A stretch of 64,000 nucleotides of DNA, taken from contig RPFO01000406.1 of NCBI GenBank assembly GCA_009746045.1, positions 429,501 through 493,500 of the forward strand. The letters are read 5' to 3'. This document shows, one piece after another, positions 11,701 to 22,653 of the stretch. The DNA is from Mesostigma viride. Taxonomy: Eukaryota; Streptophyta; Mesostigmatophyceae; Mesostigmatales; Mesostigmataceae. Both the position numbers and the translations under genes were made by a program. Every line of letters starts with the position of its first letter. Position 1 is the stretch's first letter. The notes under the pieces are model-generated. The model made no database searches. It was not told the DNA's origin and saw nothing but the letters and a program-made list of their open reading frames with translations.

Positions 11701-13626
11701 TTGACCCCATCTCTGCACCAATACGCATCTACGATACGGTGCAGCGGTGAATATGAAGCGTCTTCTGGCTTCGATCTGGTCCGTATCTGCACCACTGCTT
11801 GTTCGTGCAGGATGGAAACAAGCTGATGGAGACGCTTCTGTTATTCAAGGACGGCAGGGAATGGGGGGCCAATCAAAAAAATTATCGCGAGCCAAGGAAG
11901 ACACTGTGCGCGGCAATGATCAAGTCCCTGCTGCAGGGGGGTGTGGACCCTACAGGCAAGGCTTCGGTGAGCAGGAATGGCTTTGTCAGAGATTGCAGTT
12001 GATCCCTCAAGCTCGATGTGTACATAGGTGAGGGAAAACATCACGATGCTGAGCGTGCATGGTTTAGCCAACTGGTCTTTCCTCTTTCCAGAGCAAGCCT
12101 ACTTTGTAAATGCTGTGTTTTTTCTCAGGCAGAGTGCTCATGGGAGGTTTGTGCTCTGCAGTCATGCAAGCTGATTCGCCAGTGACGTTTTACTATTTTT
12201 GTTTAAGCCTCACAAGAAGCACTCTTTAGTTCCCATTGCAGGGAAGCAGGTTGTTTCTTTTGCCCGAGAACCCTCACGCTACCACACTGCAAATAACAAG
12301 AGCACATGGCAAATCATGACCACGGTGGCTGGGCCAGATATAGGAAATTCATTCGACAGCTGACGGCCGCAGCAAGCCAGGGAGGGATGTGCACACCCTG
12401 CCAGAAGGAGGCCGCCAAGGCAGCGCAAGCGCTTCTGGGGGAAGGCTGGCTGGCACAGTGAGGTGAAGAAGTTGAACCAAGGTAGGGCCAAGAATGTGAA
12501 AGCAGCTTTGGAGCAGCGGGGGGTTGCCATCGATTGGATGGGGAGGAGGTGTTGGCCAATGTCATTGCACAGCAGCTGGGAAGGCTTTTTCCGAGCCAAA
12601 TTCCCCTCATGCGCCAACGGTCGGGGTAAAAGGTGGTGTTCCCTCTCCGGCGGGTGGAAGCGGGAGGGCGAGGGGGAATGCATGGGGTCAATGAGGAGGA
12701 ATGTGTGACTTAATTAAGTTGAAGTTCCTCAGCGACCTGTGCACACTTTGGTTATTGGAAATGCAGAACGGAACGCCATTCTTGACTTTGTCGATGGAAA
12801 AGGAGTTTCGGGAGGCCACAGTTCTGCTGCTGGTGGGTTGACCTTTTGTTCAATGTCCAATAGTTAGGCCATTATAAAATGGCCACACTTGATAGCCAGC
12901 AAAAGAAATAGAAAACAAAATGCGGGGTTGCTCTGTGATGTTTTGCGAACATTTCATTCTTTCTTAGAGTCTGTGCTTCAAAGTCCCCTATAGGCAACGT
13001 ACTTTATACTGTACTTTATTTACTGCACTTCAGTCATCATGCGATCCAGCCAGTCATATTTGTTTGGCAAGGGAGTTCATGGGAAAATTGACCGGAGAGT
13101 TTGACAGGAGTTCAGGAAGAAATTCCATGGGGAATGGTGATAATGCAGGAGCTTGCCCGCATGGTCGTCACAATGGTGGTAACCAACATCAGCAAAACTG
13201 GCCCGTGGCCAGCAGGCTTCTAATTGCTATACAGCCTTTTATGTGAGGTGGCTGGCAGATGCTGCTTATTTTGGTAATTATGTGGGGGATCGATTCCGTG
13301 TTGCTTCGCAGCACAGCAGTATGTATATAGCAAAGTAGCTAGTGAATTGTGTTGCAGCGTAATATATCAGTATTGCTAACGACCACGCAGCACGAGTGTG
13401 CAAGCGAGAGACGATAACTGGAGAAATTTGTTCTTTTGAATGCATTGGACCCTCGTGCTGTATACCAGACTGTGTGCACAGTGACTTGCCTGTTGTCACG
13501 CCTGCAGGATCAACCTTTACATGGATGCAAATTTTTGTATTGTCTCACTACTAATACTCTGGGGGGCCATCTGGATGCGTTTGTCGATTGTCATTGCAGA
13601 AGGCCATAAAGGGCGAGTCTCTCTGA
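8766..13626 (+). CDS. ANK-A: ankyrin-repeat protein, 5' end not found
   Basis: Seven phase-0 exons are supported: 8766-8864, 9263-9361, 10139-10237, 10795-10911, 11811-11966, 12767-12832 and 13600-13626. The first three are exactly 99 nt, each coding one 33-residue ankyrin repeat (TGMTALHLACSRQDT..., AWMTALHHSCSKK..., DGRTPLFSACKNI...). The fourth (LVSAGAIGQ end) and fifth (MIKSLLQGGVDPTGKAS end) are longer and only loosely ankyrin-like. The sixth begins NGTPFLTLSMEKEF and the last codes only KAIKGESL and a stop. Exon order and lengths match ANK-B on the minus strand, which supports the model. The first coding exon was not recognised upstream. A stretch at 12335-12463 reading KFIRQLTAAASQGG in one frame may be another exon or a relic; it carries a 2-nt difference from the duplicate that breaks its frame. 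Ankyrin repeats bind proteins; no enzymatic domain is seen. Confidence 0.75.
9015..9195. repeat. Degenerate repeat of ATCTTTAGGTAT in an ANK-A intron
   Basis: At least four copies of TCTTTAGGTAT, spaced irregularly, lie between the first two ankyrin exons, mixed with ACCTGCATGCGGTCTA-like stretches. Confidence 0.7.
10919..13626 (+). repeat. Segmental duplication, copy 1
   Basis: From just inside the intron after the fourth ANK-A exon to the last exon, this stretch is nearly collinear with 29183-34446. Introns and exons both align by eye, so it is a DNA-level duplication and not a retrocopy. The second copy carries a 2.5-kb insertion. Confidence 0.9.
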
Positions 13627-15082
13627 GTGACACTTGATGAGTCGCTTTCATGGCTACTATGTAGTTACCTACTAACTGTGATCAAGATCAATGCAAGCTT
13701 TGAACACGTGGATTGTTCGATATCAGGCTGTACATATCTAACTTGATCCTGCATGCAATCACGATACACTGTAACTATAAATCTGGTTGTCTCCTTGATA
13801 AATCTGATTGGAATAAGTACTTTCCGTCGCATGATACTATATGCTTGATCAGCAAGGACAGCAGCCTTGGGTTCGCGTGCATGCCAACGCCCACACTGAG
13901 GCTAATATGCGACATGTAGCTCTCATGATGTATGCTTAAGCTGATTTGTTATTAAGTAAACATACGCACGTGATTAATTTGCATCACGTGAGCATAAATA
14001 AACATACGTGGACAAAAGTGCAAACAACTTTGCATTCATATGAAAAAAACACTACCTCGCGAGCTATACTCCAGACTCAGCTGGCCGCCAGCGGTACATA
14101 CACCCGGCCGGCTTATAGTAGAACCTTGGACAGCTACAGCCCTTAAATTGACATCCACAAACGTTTCCTTCGGAACCACACCGTCTGAGCCGTTTCGCGG
14201 TGTCTGTCTAGAAAGAAGCGTGCAGCCGTACGTTCCTAGCCGTGCCCCTGGTCGTGGGCAGTTAGCTATTTATTAATTAATTAAGCACACACGTGACTAC
14301 GTCACGTGGGTGCCATGCAATACAGAGTAAAGGAACCTTCAACTCTATATACACAGCGAGAAGGAGGGAGGGCGCGCTAGCTAGCTAGCTTCTCTCACTG
14401 CCGCACGTGGGCAGGCCACAGAGCGCTCTCTCCACAGCAGGGTGCATGCTGGGGCGCAACACTGTGGGTGCAATACAAACAGTGCAATACCATACGTAGG
14501 CTGACGCATAACTAATTACCCGCACGCTGCATGAGGGGTCGACCACTTCGGTGCGCACTCAACACGGCTTTACCCCGCCATGCCCACTGCAGACCGGCGT
14601 CTGACGCAGGGTTGCATCCCATTGCATTACCGAAAGAGGCAACATTCGTTTCCCTTGAAAATTCAAGTACAACGGACGGCGCGCAAATTTTAGCATACGG
14701 ACTGATCCAGGACCGGATCGACCAAACCCGATCTGCCCAAATCTGTCCAAATCTTTCACTTCACGAGTCACTACCGGATCTGTACGGCAACTGCGGGCCG
14801 ACTTCCTGATTCCGTGGACCCCGAGCATAGAACCTTTTCTAGACGGGAGTAGTTTTTGGACTCGGATCTACACCAACGGTCGTGGCAAAACTCGCTGGCA
14901 TGAAAATAGAAACTTTGGAAGCATTTTGCTGGCATTAGGTAGCTGGAAAATACGGCGCTGCAAATAGGCATAATGCATTGTGAACATTTTCTCGTAACTA
15001 ACGTGCCGCTCATCACGCATTTTTTAGTGGTCATAATTTACATTTTACACTAGCTAGTACACTTGCTGCAGGGCATACGATA
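13627..15082. other. Gene-free stretch before the BAH-like gene
   Basis: No exon recognised. It contains short palindromic words (repeated GCTAGCTAGC near 14380, TTAATTAATTAA near 14272) and should include the promoter of the gene at 15083. Confidence 0.4.
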
Positions 15083-17562
15083 ATGGCGTCACGGAATGCT
15101 GTTTCAGTTTACGCGAGCACTAGTTTCTGTAGGCACATTCCGCCTGCGCCTACCCAGCAGCCGGCCAAGCTCAAAATGAGCAAAAATGCCGCTGCCGGCG
15201 CAGTGGATGGCGCGGCATTTTGGTTTCCAGGATCCCGCGTAGATTCCAGAGCTAATAACACGATAGTGCACTCTTTGCGAAGGAATAGCGAGGGGGAAAT
15301 GCTAGCTATTTCCCCAGGGTCGGTAGTGCAGGTCCGAAGCGAGGATCCGGGCAACAAGCCCTTTTTTCTGGAGGTAGTGTGCATAGTAAAGCCAGGTGAG
15401 GCAATAGACCCGAGATGGGCGGTGGCAGGAAACGTAGACAACACGAACGAAGTCGTGTTGTGCGGCTATTGGTTGTGGCGCGACGATGAACTGCCTGAGC
15501 ACCTGGCGCAGGCAGTTCACTGGTCGAGAACTGTAATCGAGCTAATCGCCAGCGAAGACTGCGCTGCCGTTCCAGTGTCGGCGGTGCAAGACATCGTCTC
15601 CGTGCAGGCCTACTGGCAGGCGGACTTTTACAGCTGGGCGGTCTGTCTACACCGTACAGGTACTTTCTGTTTATAATGTCCTCTCTATATTGCATGCATT
15701 TGATGCGGCTGGCTGCGATGCCTCATTCGCTTTACTGCTGTAGGTGACAGAAAAGTCATAAAGCTTGCTGCCTTGGCGTTCAGAGAGCATATTTTGTCTG
15801 TGTATCCGCTTCTTTTTTTTTTCCCTCTGTAATCTTTGGTTGTCTACCCTTTTTAATCCTGGTGGTTGGGTGGTTGGTTGGGTGGGTGGGTGGGTGGGTG
15901 CGTGGGTGCGTGGGTGGGTGCGTGGGTGTGGTGGGTGGGTGGGTGGGTGGGTGGGTGGGTGGTGGGTGGGTGGGTGGGTGGGTGGGTGGGTGGGTGGGTG
16001 GGTGGGTGGGTGGGTGGGTGGTGGGTGGGTGGGTGGGTGGGTGGGTGGGTGGGTGGGTGGGTGGGTGGGTGGGTGGGTGGGTGGGTGGGTGGGTGGGTGG
16101 GTGAGTGGGTGGGTGGGTGGGTGGGTGGGTGGGTGCGTGCGTGCGTGGGTGCGTGGGTGGGTGCGTGCGTGCGTGCGTGGGGGTGGGGGTGGGTGGGTGG
16201 GGGGGGGGGGGGGGGGGGGGGGGCGGGCGGGCGGCGGGCGGCGGCGGGCGGGCGGGCGGGGCGGGCGGGCGGGCGGGCGGGCGGGCGGGCGGGCGGCGGG
16301 CGGGCGGGCGGGCGCGGCGGGCGGGCGGGCGGGCGGGCGGCGGCGCGGGCGGGCGGGCGGGCGGGCGCGGGCGGCGGGCGGGCGGGCGGGCGGGCGGGCG
16401 GGCGGCGGGCGGGCGGGCGGCGGGCGGGCGGGCGCGGCGGGCGGGCGGGCGGGCGGGCGGGCGGCGCGGGCGGGCGGGGCGGGCGGGCGGGCGGGGGGGG
16501 GGTGGGTGGGGTGGGTGGGTGGGTGGGTGGGCGGGCGGGCGGGCGGCGGGCGGCGGGCGGGCGGGCGGGCGGGCGGGCGGCGCGGCGGGCGGGCGGGCGG
16601 GCGGGCGGGCGGGCGGGCGGGCGGGCGGGCGGGCGGGCGGGCGGGCGGCGGGCGGGCGGGCGGGCGGGCGGGCGGCGGGGGGCGGGCGGGCGGGCGGGCG
16701 GGCGGGCGGGCGGGCGGCGGGCGGGCGGGCGGGCGGGCGGGCGGGCGGGCGGGCGGGCGGGCGGCGGGCGGGGTGGGTGGGTGGGTGGGTGGGTGGGTGG
16801 GTGGGTGGGTGGGTGGGTGGGTGGGTGGGTGGGTGGGTGGGTGGGTGGGTGGGTGGGTTGCTGTATACTCACTATTGTTGTGATTGCTAGAGAGCTGTCA
16901 CTTATATACCATTGTTTACTTGCATGTTTGCTTGCTCATGCTCCTGCCTACCATATCATGTGCACTTACTTCACAGTTCTTCTACTCCAAGGAGAACGCC
17001 TGCCTACAGCGCGTGCGGGGACCGGCCAAGATGAAGGAGCTCAAGGCGCGGCCTTTCAGGCGCACAACGAGGTGCTCATGGCTGGCTGAAGCGAGCCCAC
17101 CCGACGCACCCTGAACCAGTCCCAAGCAGCGGCTTTCAGGCCGGTGGCGCAGAAGAAGTGGGGACCCAAGCAGTCAACCCAGGACCCAAGCGTCAAGGGC
17201 TACGTCCAGTTCCCCACCTCGCCGGTCATGATGAGCGCGTGGCCGCGCAGCATCCTCAAGCGGTTCAAGGCGGAGTCAGATGGCACCACCTTGAAAGTAA
17301 GTAACTGTTTACAGTTTTGTTGAGTTGCACAAATGCAATACATTGCATGACACGAATGGAAACATGTGTTAAATTAACATCATTGAAACTGCCTACTACT
17401 ACACCCTCCATGGGGATTTCCTGGCGATCGCAGGCAGTGTTCGAGTCCCCCACCCACGACGCGGCAAAGCCTCTGGCAGAGGTCCTCGGCCGTCTCTGGT
17501 GGGTACTCCGCTACGGCGGCGACGGCCACGTGGAGCTGCAGAGGGAGATCACGATCGACTGA
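15083..17562 (+). CDS. BAH-domain-like protein, splicing uncertain, possibly decayed
   Basis: Exon 1 (15083-15659) is clear: 192 codons with GSVVQVRSEDPG, VVCIVKPGEAIDPRWAVAG, VLCGYWLWRDDELPEHL and AAVPVSAVQDIVSVQ, the spacing of strands expected of a BAH (bromo-adjacent homology) domain, which binds chromatin proteins. The intron GTACTT..TTCACAG holds 1 kb of G-rich repeat. Exon 2 is 16977-17296 (ends before GTAAGT) and exon 3 is 17434-17562. Lengths keep phase across all junctions, and the second half reads well (FRPVAQKKWGPKQ, FPTSPVMMSAWPRSILKRF, LGRLWWVLRYGGDGHVEL). In that frame one TGA lies inside exon 2 (17087-17089), and the start of exon 2 looks more protein-like in another frame (FFYSKENACLQRVRGPAKM). 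This suggests two small indels, a wrong splice site, or decay. A strong donor (GTAAGT at 17602) follows the terminal TGA. Confidence 0.55.
15862..16858. repeat. 1-kb GGGT/GGGC mosaic microsatellite in the BAH-like gene intron
   Basis: The block order is GGGT units (to about 16200), a run of G (about 16200-16222), GGGC and GGC units (to about 16770) with a small GGGT island near 16500, then GGGT units again. No stop codons interrupt several frames, so very long artefact ORFs of WVGG and THPP repeats arise. Confidence 0.95.
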
Positions 17563-17642
17563 GATCCTCTACGCACCTTTCAAGGCTCCACATTCCTTCA
17601 AGTAAGTGCAGGGATGATATAATTGGCATTGGTGAGCTCTTT

Positions 17643-18660
17643 GGTTGGTTGGGTGGGGGCAGGCACGCACGCGCGTGCAGGTAGTTGGTTGGGTGGGGGC
17701 AGGCGCGCACGCGCGTGCAGGTAGTTGGTTGGGTGGGGGCAGGCGCGCACGCGCGTGCAGGTAGTTGGGTGGGTGGGGGCAGGTGCGCACGCGTGTGCAG
17801 GTAGTTGGTTGGGTGGGGGCAGGCGCGCACGCGCGTGCAGGTAGTTGGTTGGGTGGGGGCAGGCGCGCACGCGCGTGCAGGTAGTTGGTTGGGTGGGCCG
17901 GGGCAGGCGCGCACGCGCGTGCAGGTAGTTGGTTGGTTGGGGGCAGGCGCGCACGCGCGTGCACTGAGGTAGTTGGTTGGGTGGGGGCAGGCGCGCACGC
18001 GCGTGCACTGAGGTAGTTGGTTGGGTGGGGGCAGGCGCGCACGCGCGTGCAGGTAGTTGGTTGGGTGGGGGCAGGCGCGCACGCGCGTGCAGGTAGTTGG
18101 TTGGGTGGGGGCAGGCGCGCACGCGCGTGCAGGTAGTTGGTTGGGTGGGGGCAGGCGCGCACGCGCGTGCAGGTAGTTGGTTGCCGGGTGGGGGCAGGCG
18201 CGCACGCGCGTGCAGGTAGTTGGTTGGGTGGGGGCAGGCGCGCACGCGCGTGCAGGTAGTTGGTTGGGTGGGGGCAGGCGCGCACGCGCGTGCAGGTAGT
18301 TGGTTGGGTGGGGGCAGGCGCGCACGCGCGTGCAGGTAGTTGGTTGGGTGGGGGCAGGCGCGCACGCGCGTGCAGGTAGTTGGTTGGGTGGGGGCAGGCG
18401 CGCACGCGCGTGCAGGTAGTTGGTTGGGTGGGGGCAGGCGCGCACGCGCGTGCAGGTAGTTGGTTGGGTGGGGGCAGGCGCGCACGCGCGTGCAGGTAGT
18501 TGGTTGGGTGGGGACAGGCGCGCACGCGCGTGCAGGTAGTTGGTTGGGTGGGGGCAGGCGCGCACGCGCGTGCAGGTAGTTGGTTGGGTGGGGGCAGGCG
18601 TGCGTGCGCGTGGACTGTACTGACTTGGTTGGGTTGGGGCAGGCGTGCGCGCGCATGGAC
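17643..18660. repeat. 40-bp minisatellite, about 25 copies
   Basis: Each 40-bp unit joins a G-rich half (GGTTGGGTGGGGGCAGG) to a half centred on the perfect palindrome GCACGCGCGTGC, ending CAG then GTAGTT. Most copies are identical. A few have a CTGA, CCG or CC insertion, and edge copies diverge. The period is not a multiple of three, and no frame of the minus strand has a stop, so three overlapping artefact ORFs of about 340-375 codons appear. Confidence 0.95.
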
Positions 18661-18795
18661 TGTACTTGAGATGGTGCGGTTTCGGTGTGTACTCAATGTG
18701 CCCCTGCCCTATATGGGATTGCTTCTTGTCTGCATGTTACATTTCTTAATGCCTCTATCCTGCATTCTTGGTTCTTTCCTTCTTGGCCCTCGCAG

Positions 18796-18882
18796 GCTGA
18801 AGGCGGCGGGTGCGACAGCCCGGAATGTGACTGCCCATGTTCTTTGGCACAGATGATGACGTGGCAGAGCATTTTCCTTTGA
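18796..18882 (+). other. Possible last exon rich in cysteine
   Basis: After a good acceptor (TTGGCCCTCGCAG) an open frame reads CDSPECDCPCS and stops at 18882. It is in phase with the donor at 17602 of the BAH-like gene if the TGA at 17560-17562 were read through, or it may be a 3' UTR exon. No other support. Confidence 0.3.
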
Positions 18883-21562
18883 CGCAAGCATGTTGCACAA
18901 TGTGGGTGCCATCACACACGCAGAATGAGTTCTGTAGATGCTTGTGAGATGTGCAGAATGGTGCGTCTTCCATGAGATATGCACGTTCTTGTGTAATATC
19001 AGCGTAGCTGCTCGATCTCCAAACTGGTTAAGATACACAGCTACAAAGCGGGAATGTATGCAAGAAGTACCATCCTTTAGCATGTGATGCAGTAAGGCTG
19101 CATCTCCTACTTCTTACATTTTATTGCAATATCATTTCATATTTTGTTTAATGAATGAAAGATACAAAGAATTCTACCATTAATAGAATTTGCCACCCAT
19201 GCTTGGAACTATTGAATAAACAATTGCATTCGAGTAATCTGGCCTGGATAAGGCGCCTTGCAGCCAATCTTCCTCATTACGGCATCAGCGTCTGGGCCTG
19301 CGCGCCACCCCAAACCCGCCCCGGCCAATGTATCAAATGTAAGCATGCCGCCTGTCGTCTTTGCCGTTGTGGGGATCTCGATGTCTCATTCGTTGTTACA
19401 TTTACTGAAGCGTCTATCAATATGTTTCATGTGCGTCTGGCATACGCGATGCATTGGTATATAAATAATATGTACAAGAAGATATACCAGTAGTCTATAT
19501 ACAAGAGGCTATAACTGTTTGACTAGGCATGAAAAAAACAGGTTCTTGTTGATAGCAGCCACTGCCATGGACATCCCCCTATCTCGCATGGTGGTCCGAC
19601 TAAGAGGCGTCATCCACGTGCCGTGCGCTGCCTCTTGGGGGGTGGCTCTGGGGTGTCCTCCTCGTTGCGTGAGGGGGAGGGGCACTCCATGTCCTCCTCG
19701 TCGTGGGAGGTGAGGCCCCGCGCCTTGTAGCTGTTGACAGCTTCTTGGTATTCTGGCCATGACTGGTGGCCATTTGCGGCGTAGTCGTACGCACATGGCA
19801 AGCTGTCGCTGCTCTCGAGCCAGGTCTGCAGTTCGGGGTATTTCTTCTTTATTGGTGCCAGCCTGTGGTCGCTTTTCCGCTGCTCGCGTTGCATGATCTG
19901 CATGCCCCACATAACATGAAGCAAGTACAAACAAGGGCCCTAATTGTTAATGCTTGCAAAGAAAAATGAATCTGTCCAAACTCATGTGCTCTGCGCAAGA
20001 CTGAAGCAAGCATCCGTCTTTCATGTCACGTGGCTTACCTGTAGTGCGCACTCGTTGGGCACTTGTCTGTACACGCCCTTCTCACGGATTGCAGCGCCGG
20101 TGTGCGGATTGTGGCCGATGACACGGCCCGCCGTTGTCCCTGTCGCACCGCCCTCCCCTGCGCTGTTGTTCCGCACCTGTATCCATGCCCACATCGGTTA
20201 AAGCGTCGCACGCATCAGCAGGTCAGGTACTTGTCATGATAGGACTATATTGTTATGAATTGCCTGAATGAAACACAGTGTTGTAATATACGTGCACAGC
20301 CGTACCTGACGGTTGGCTTCCTTGTGCTTGTTTTCCACGCCCGATTGGGCAAGTCTCCACAGCGCCCGCAGCAGGCGTTGCAACTCGCCGCCATGGCAGC
20401 CGAGGGCGTGGAGGTAAAAGCTGCCGGTTGTCTCCTTCACGTTCTGCATGATCACGAGGCGGTGGAACCGCTTGCAGTTGTCCTCGAAGATGGCGTTCTC
20501 CTCGTCGGTCGGGTCAGGGTTGCGGCCGGTCTCGTTGATGTCCGTCAGCAGCCGCCAGATCTCGGTGAGTTCGGCAAGTTTGGTGGCGTCAAGGTTGAGG
20601 ACAGGCAGCCATCGCTCGTGCTCCTTGAGTAGTTTGCGTGCTTCTCCTCCCGAGATGTGCACTTCCTTGTACCCATTCGCCCCCGTGGGATCCGCCTTGA
20701 TACGCATCTTGCTACCGATCTCCTCCATGCGCTCGTTGAATCTCTCGATGGCTTTCTTCGTGTTCTTGCTGCTGATGACCTGTTGGGTACGTGGTCCCCA
20801 TGTTGGGCAGGTTACCGTTGTAAGGCACAACGGGTCGTGGTGTCATAAACCATCCATTACACAGCCCTGCGGGAAATATTGATGATAATCATGATGTGGT
20901 GATTCATCGAACAATGCTTCGCAAATGATGGTGCTGCTTACCGCCTGTTGGACCTGTTTGACCAACGACTCCACGATGCGCGTTATGCAGTGCTCGATGT
21001 CGAACGCGAACCGCCACGCCTCCACCCCACGGACGAGGTCGTCTGCCCCAAGTTGGCGCGTCATGGGGTGGAGGATGTGGACGCGGAGGAGACCGTTTGT
21101 GGGGAGGCAGCCACCCGGGTCCCGTGCGGCTCGTGCGCGACTCGAGCGTGCCGCAGAGGGTGGTGGTGGGGCAGCGTCGCCTGCCACAGGTGCGTACTCG
21201 TTCACGTTGATCGTTGGCACGCGAGGGTCGTCATTGCCTTCACCATCGATGGTGTGATGTTGGAGCTGCTTCTCCAGCTCCCAGGCTGGCCCGCGCTGTG
21301 GTGCATGGGTGTGGTGTTGGTTGATTGCAAGACCTTCGCGCAGGCCCATAAAGTGGCGGCGGAAAAATTGCTCGAGGGTCTCGTTGGGCTGTGGGCGCGC
21401 TACTAAGGGCAAAAATCTTCTGCTTGAGTGCTGACAGCATCTCGCACAGGTGGCAGAAAATGCCGTGCTTGTCGTGAAGGCCCCCACAACCTGCCAACAA
21501 ACCACGCGAGAGACTGCATGCCAAAGATGGGGTGAGGTAAGAGGTTGTATGCTTTGTGAGGT

Positions 21563-21563
21563 A

Positions 21564-21594
<31 letters not shown>

Positions 21595-21625
21595 TCGAGA
21601 GAGAGGGGGGGGGGGGGGGGGGAGA
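21563..21625. repeat. GT / GA / poly-G simple repeat
   Basis: A GT run passes into a GA run and then about 18 G. It lies in an intron of the minus-strand pseudogene. Confidence 0.9.
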
Positions 21626-21630
21626 GACTC

Positions 21631-22012
21631 CAAGCTCGTTTGCATATTTTAGGACCATGGCCCACTCCTAACGGTGGGCACGTGCTAGCGCGCGCAAGGG
21701 ACCATGGCACCCCCTGGCCATGTCCACCCCCCCCAAACGATGCATGGACCTGCAAGCCCCCACTTTGCACACATAATGGACTAGTGTGGGGGAAGCCTCC
21801 TCCCAAGTTTCAGCCCAATCCAAGCTCGTTTGCATACTTTAGGACCATGGCCCACCCCTAACGGTGGGCACGTGCTAGCGCGCGCAAGGGACCATGGCAC
21901 CCCCTGGCCATGTCCACCCCCCCCAAACGATGGACCTGCAAGCCCCCACTTTGCACACATAATGGACTAGTATGGGGGAAGCCTCCTCCCAAGTTTCATC
22001 CCAATCCAAGCT
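21631..22012. repeat. Tandem duplication of a 190-bp unit
   Basis: Two copies begin CAAGCTCGTTTGCAT at 21631 and 21821; the second lacks 4 bp. A third copy starts with CAAGCT at 22007 and is replaced at once by the GGGA array. Confidence 0.9.
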
Positions 22013-22653
22013 AGGGAGGGAGGGAGGGAGGGAGGGAGGGAGGGAGGGAGGGAGGGAGGGAGGGAGGGAGGGAGGGAGGAGGGAGGGAGGAGGGAGGGAG
22101 GGAGGGAGGGAGGGAGGAGGGAGGGAGGGAGGGAGGGAGGGAGGGGGAGGGAGGGAGGGAGGGAGGGAGGGAGGGAGGGAGGGAGGGAGGGAGGGAGGGA
22201 GGGAGGGAGGGAGGGAGGGAGGGAGGGAGGGAGGGAGGGAGGGAGGAGGGAGGGAGGGAGGGAGGGAGGGAGGGAGGGAGGGAGGGAGGGAGGGAGGGAG
22301 GGAGGGAGGGAGGAGGGAGGAGGGAGGGAGGGAGGGAGGGAGGGAGGAGGGAGGGAGGGAGGGAGGGAGGGAGGGAGGAGGGAGGGAGGGAGGAGGGAGG
22401 GAGGGAGGGAGGGAGGGAGGGAGGAGGGAGGGAGGGAGGGAGGGAGGGAGGGAGGGAGGGAGGAGGAGGGAGGGAGGGAGGGAGGGAGGAGGGAGGGAGG
22501 GAGGGAGGGAGGGAGGGAGGGAGGGAGGGAGGGAGGGAGGGAGGGAGGGAGGGAGGGAGGGAGGGAGGGAGGAGGAGGGAGGGAGGGAGGAGGGAGGGAG
22601 GGAGGGAGGGAGGGAGGGAGGGAGGGAGGGAGGGAGGGAGGGAGGGAGGGAGG
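22013..22653. repeat. GGGA tetranucleotide microsatellite
   Basis: About 640 bp of GGGA units with scattered 3-bp GGA slips, strongly purine-biased on the plus strand. It starts precisely at the truncated third copy of the 190-bp repeat. Confidence 0.95.

Noticed and set aside
13064-13246. 60-codon open frame with Gly/Asn/His-rich sequence
   Set aside because: It lies in an ANK-A intron and is not kept in frame in the duplicate at about 33850-34030.
15765-17089. Open frames of 260-407 codons rich in Gly, Trp, Val, Arg or in Pro, Thr, His
   Set aside because: Artefacts of the G-rich microsatellite; they run through the real intron of the BAH-like gene.
17430-17455. tRNA B-box-like word GTTCGAGTCCC
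   Set aside because: It lies in the coding sequence of the last BAH-like exon and has no A box.
17643-18660. CRISPR-like array
   Set aside because: Units are contiguous with no unique spacers, and the genome is eukaryotic.
17549-18696. Three overlapping minus-strand frames of about 340-375 codons
   Set aside because: The 40-bp repeat has no stop in any frame and a period not divisible by three, so all frames give the same rotated peptide.
4282-22653. Telomeric repeats
   Set aside because: GGGT, GGGC and GGGA arrays are internal and lack the TTTAGGG or TTTTAGGG unit of green algae.
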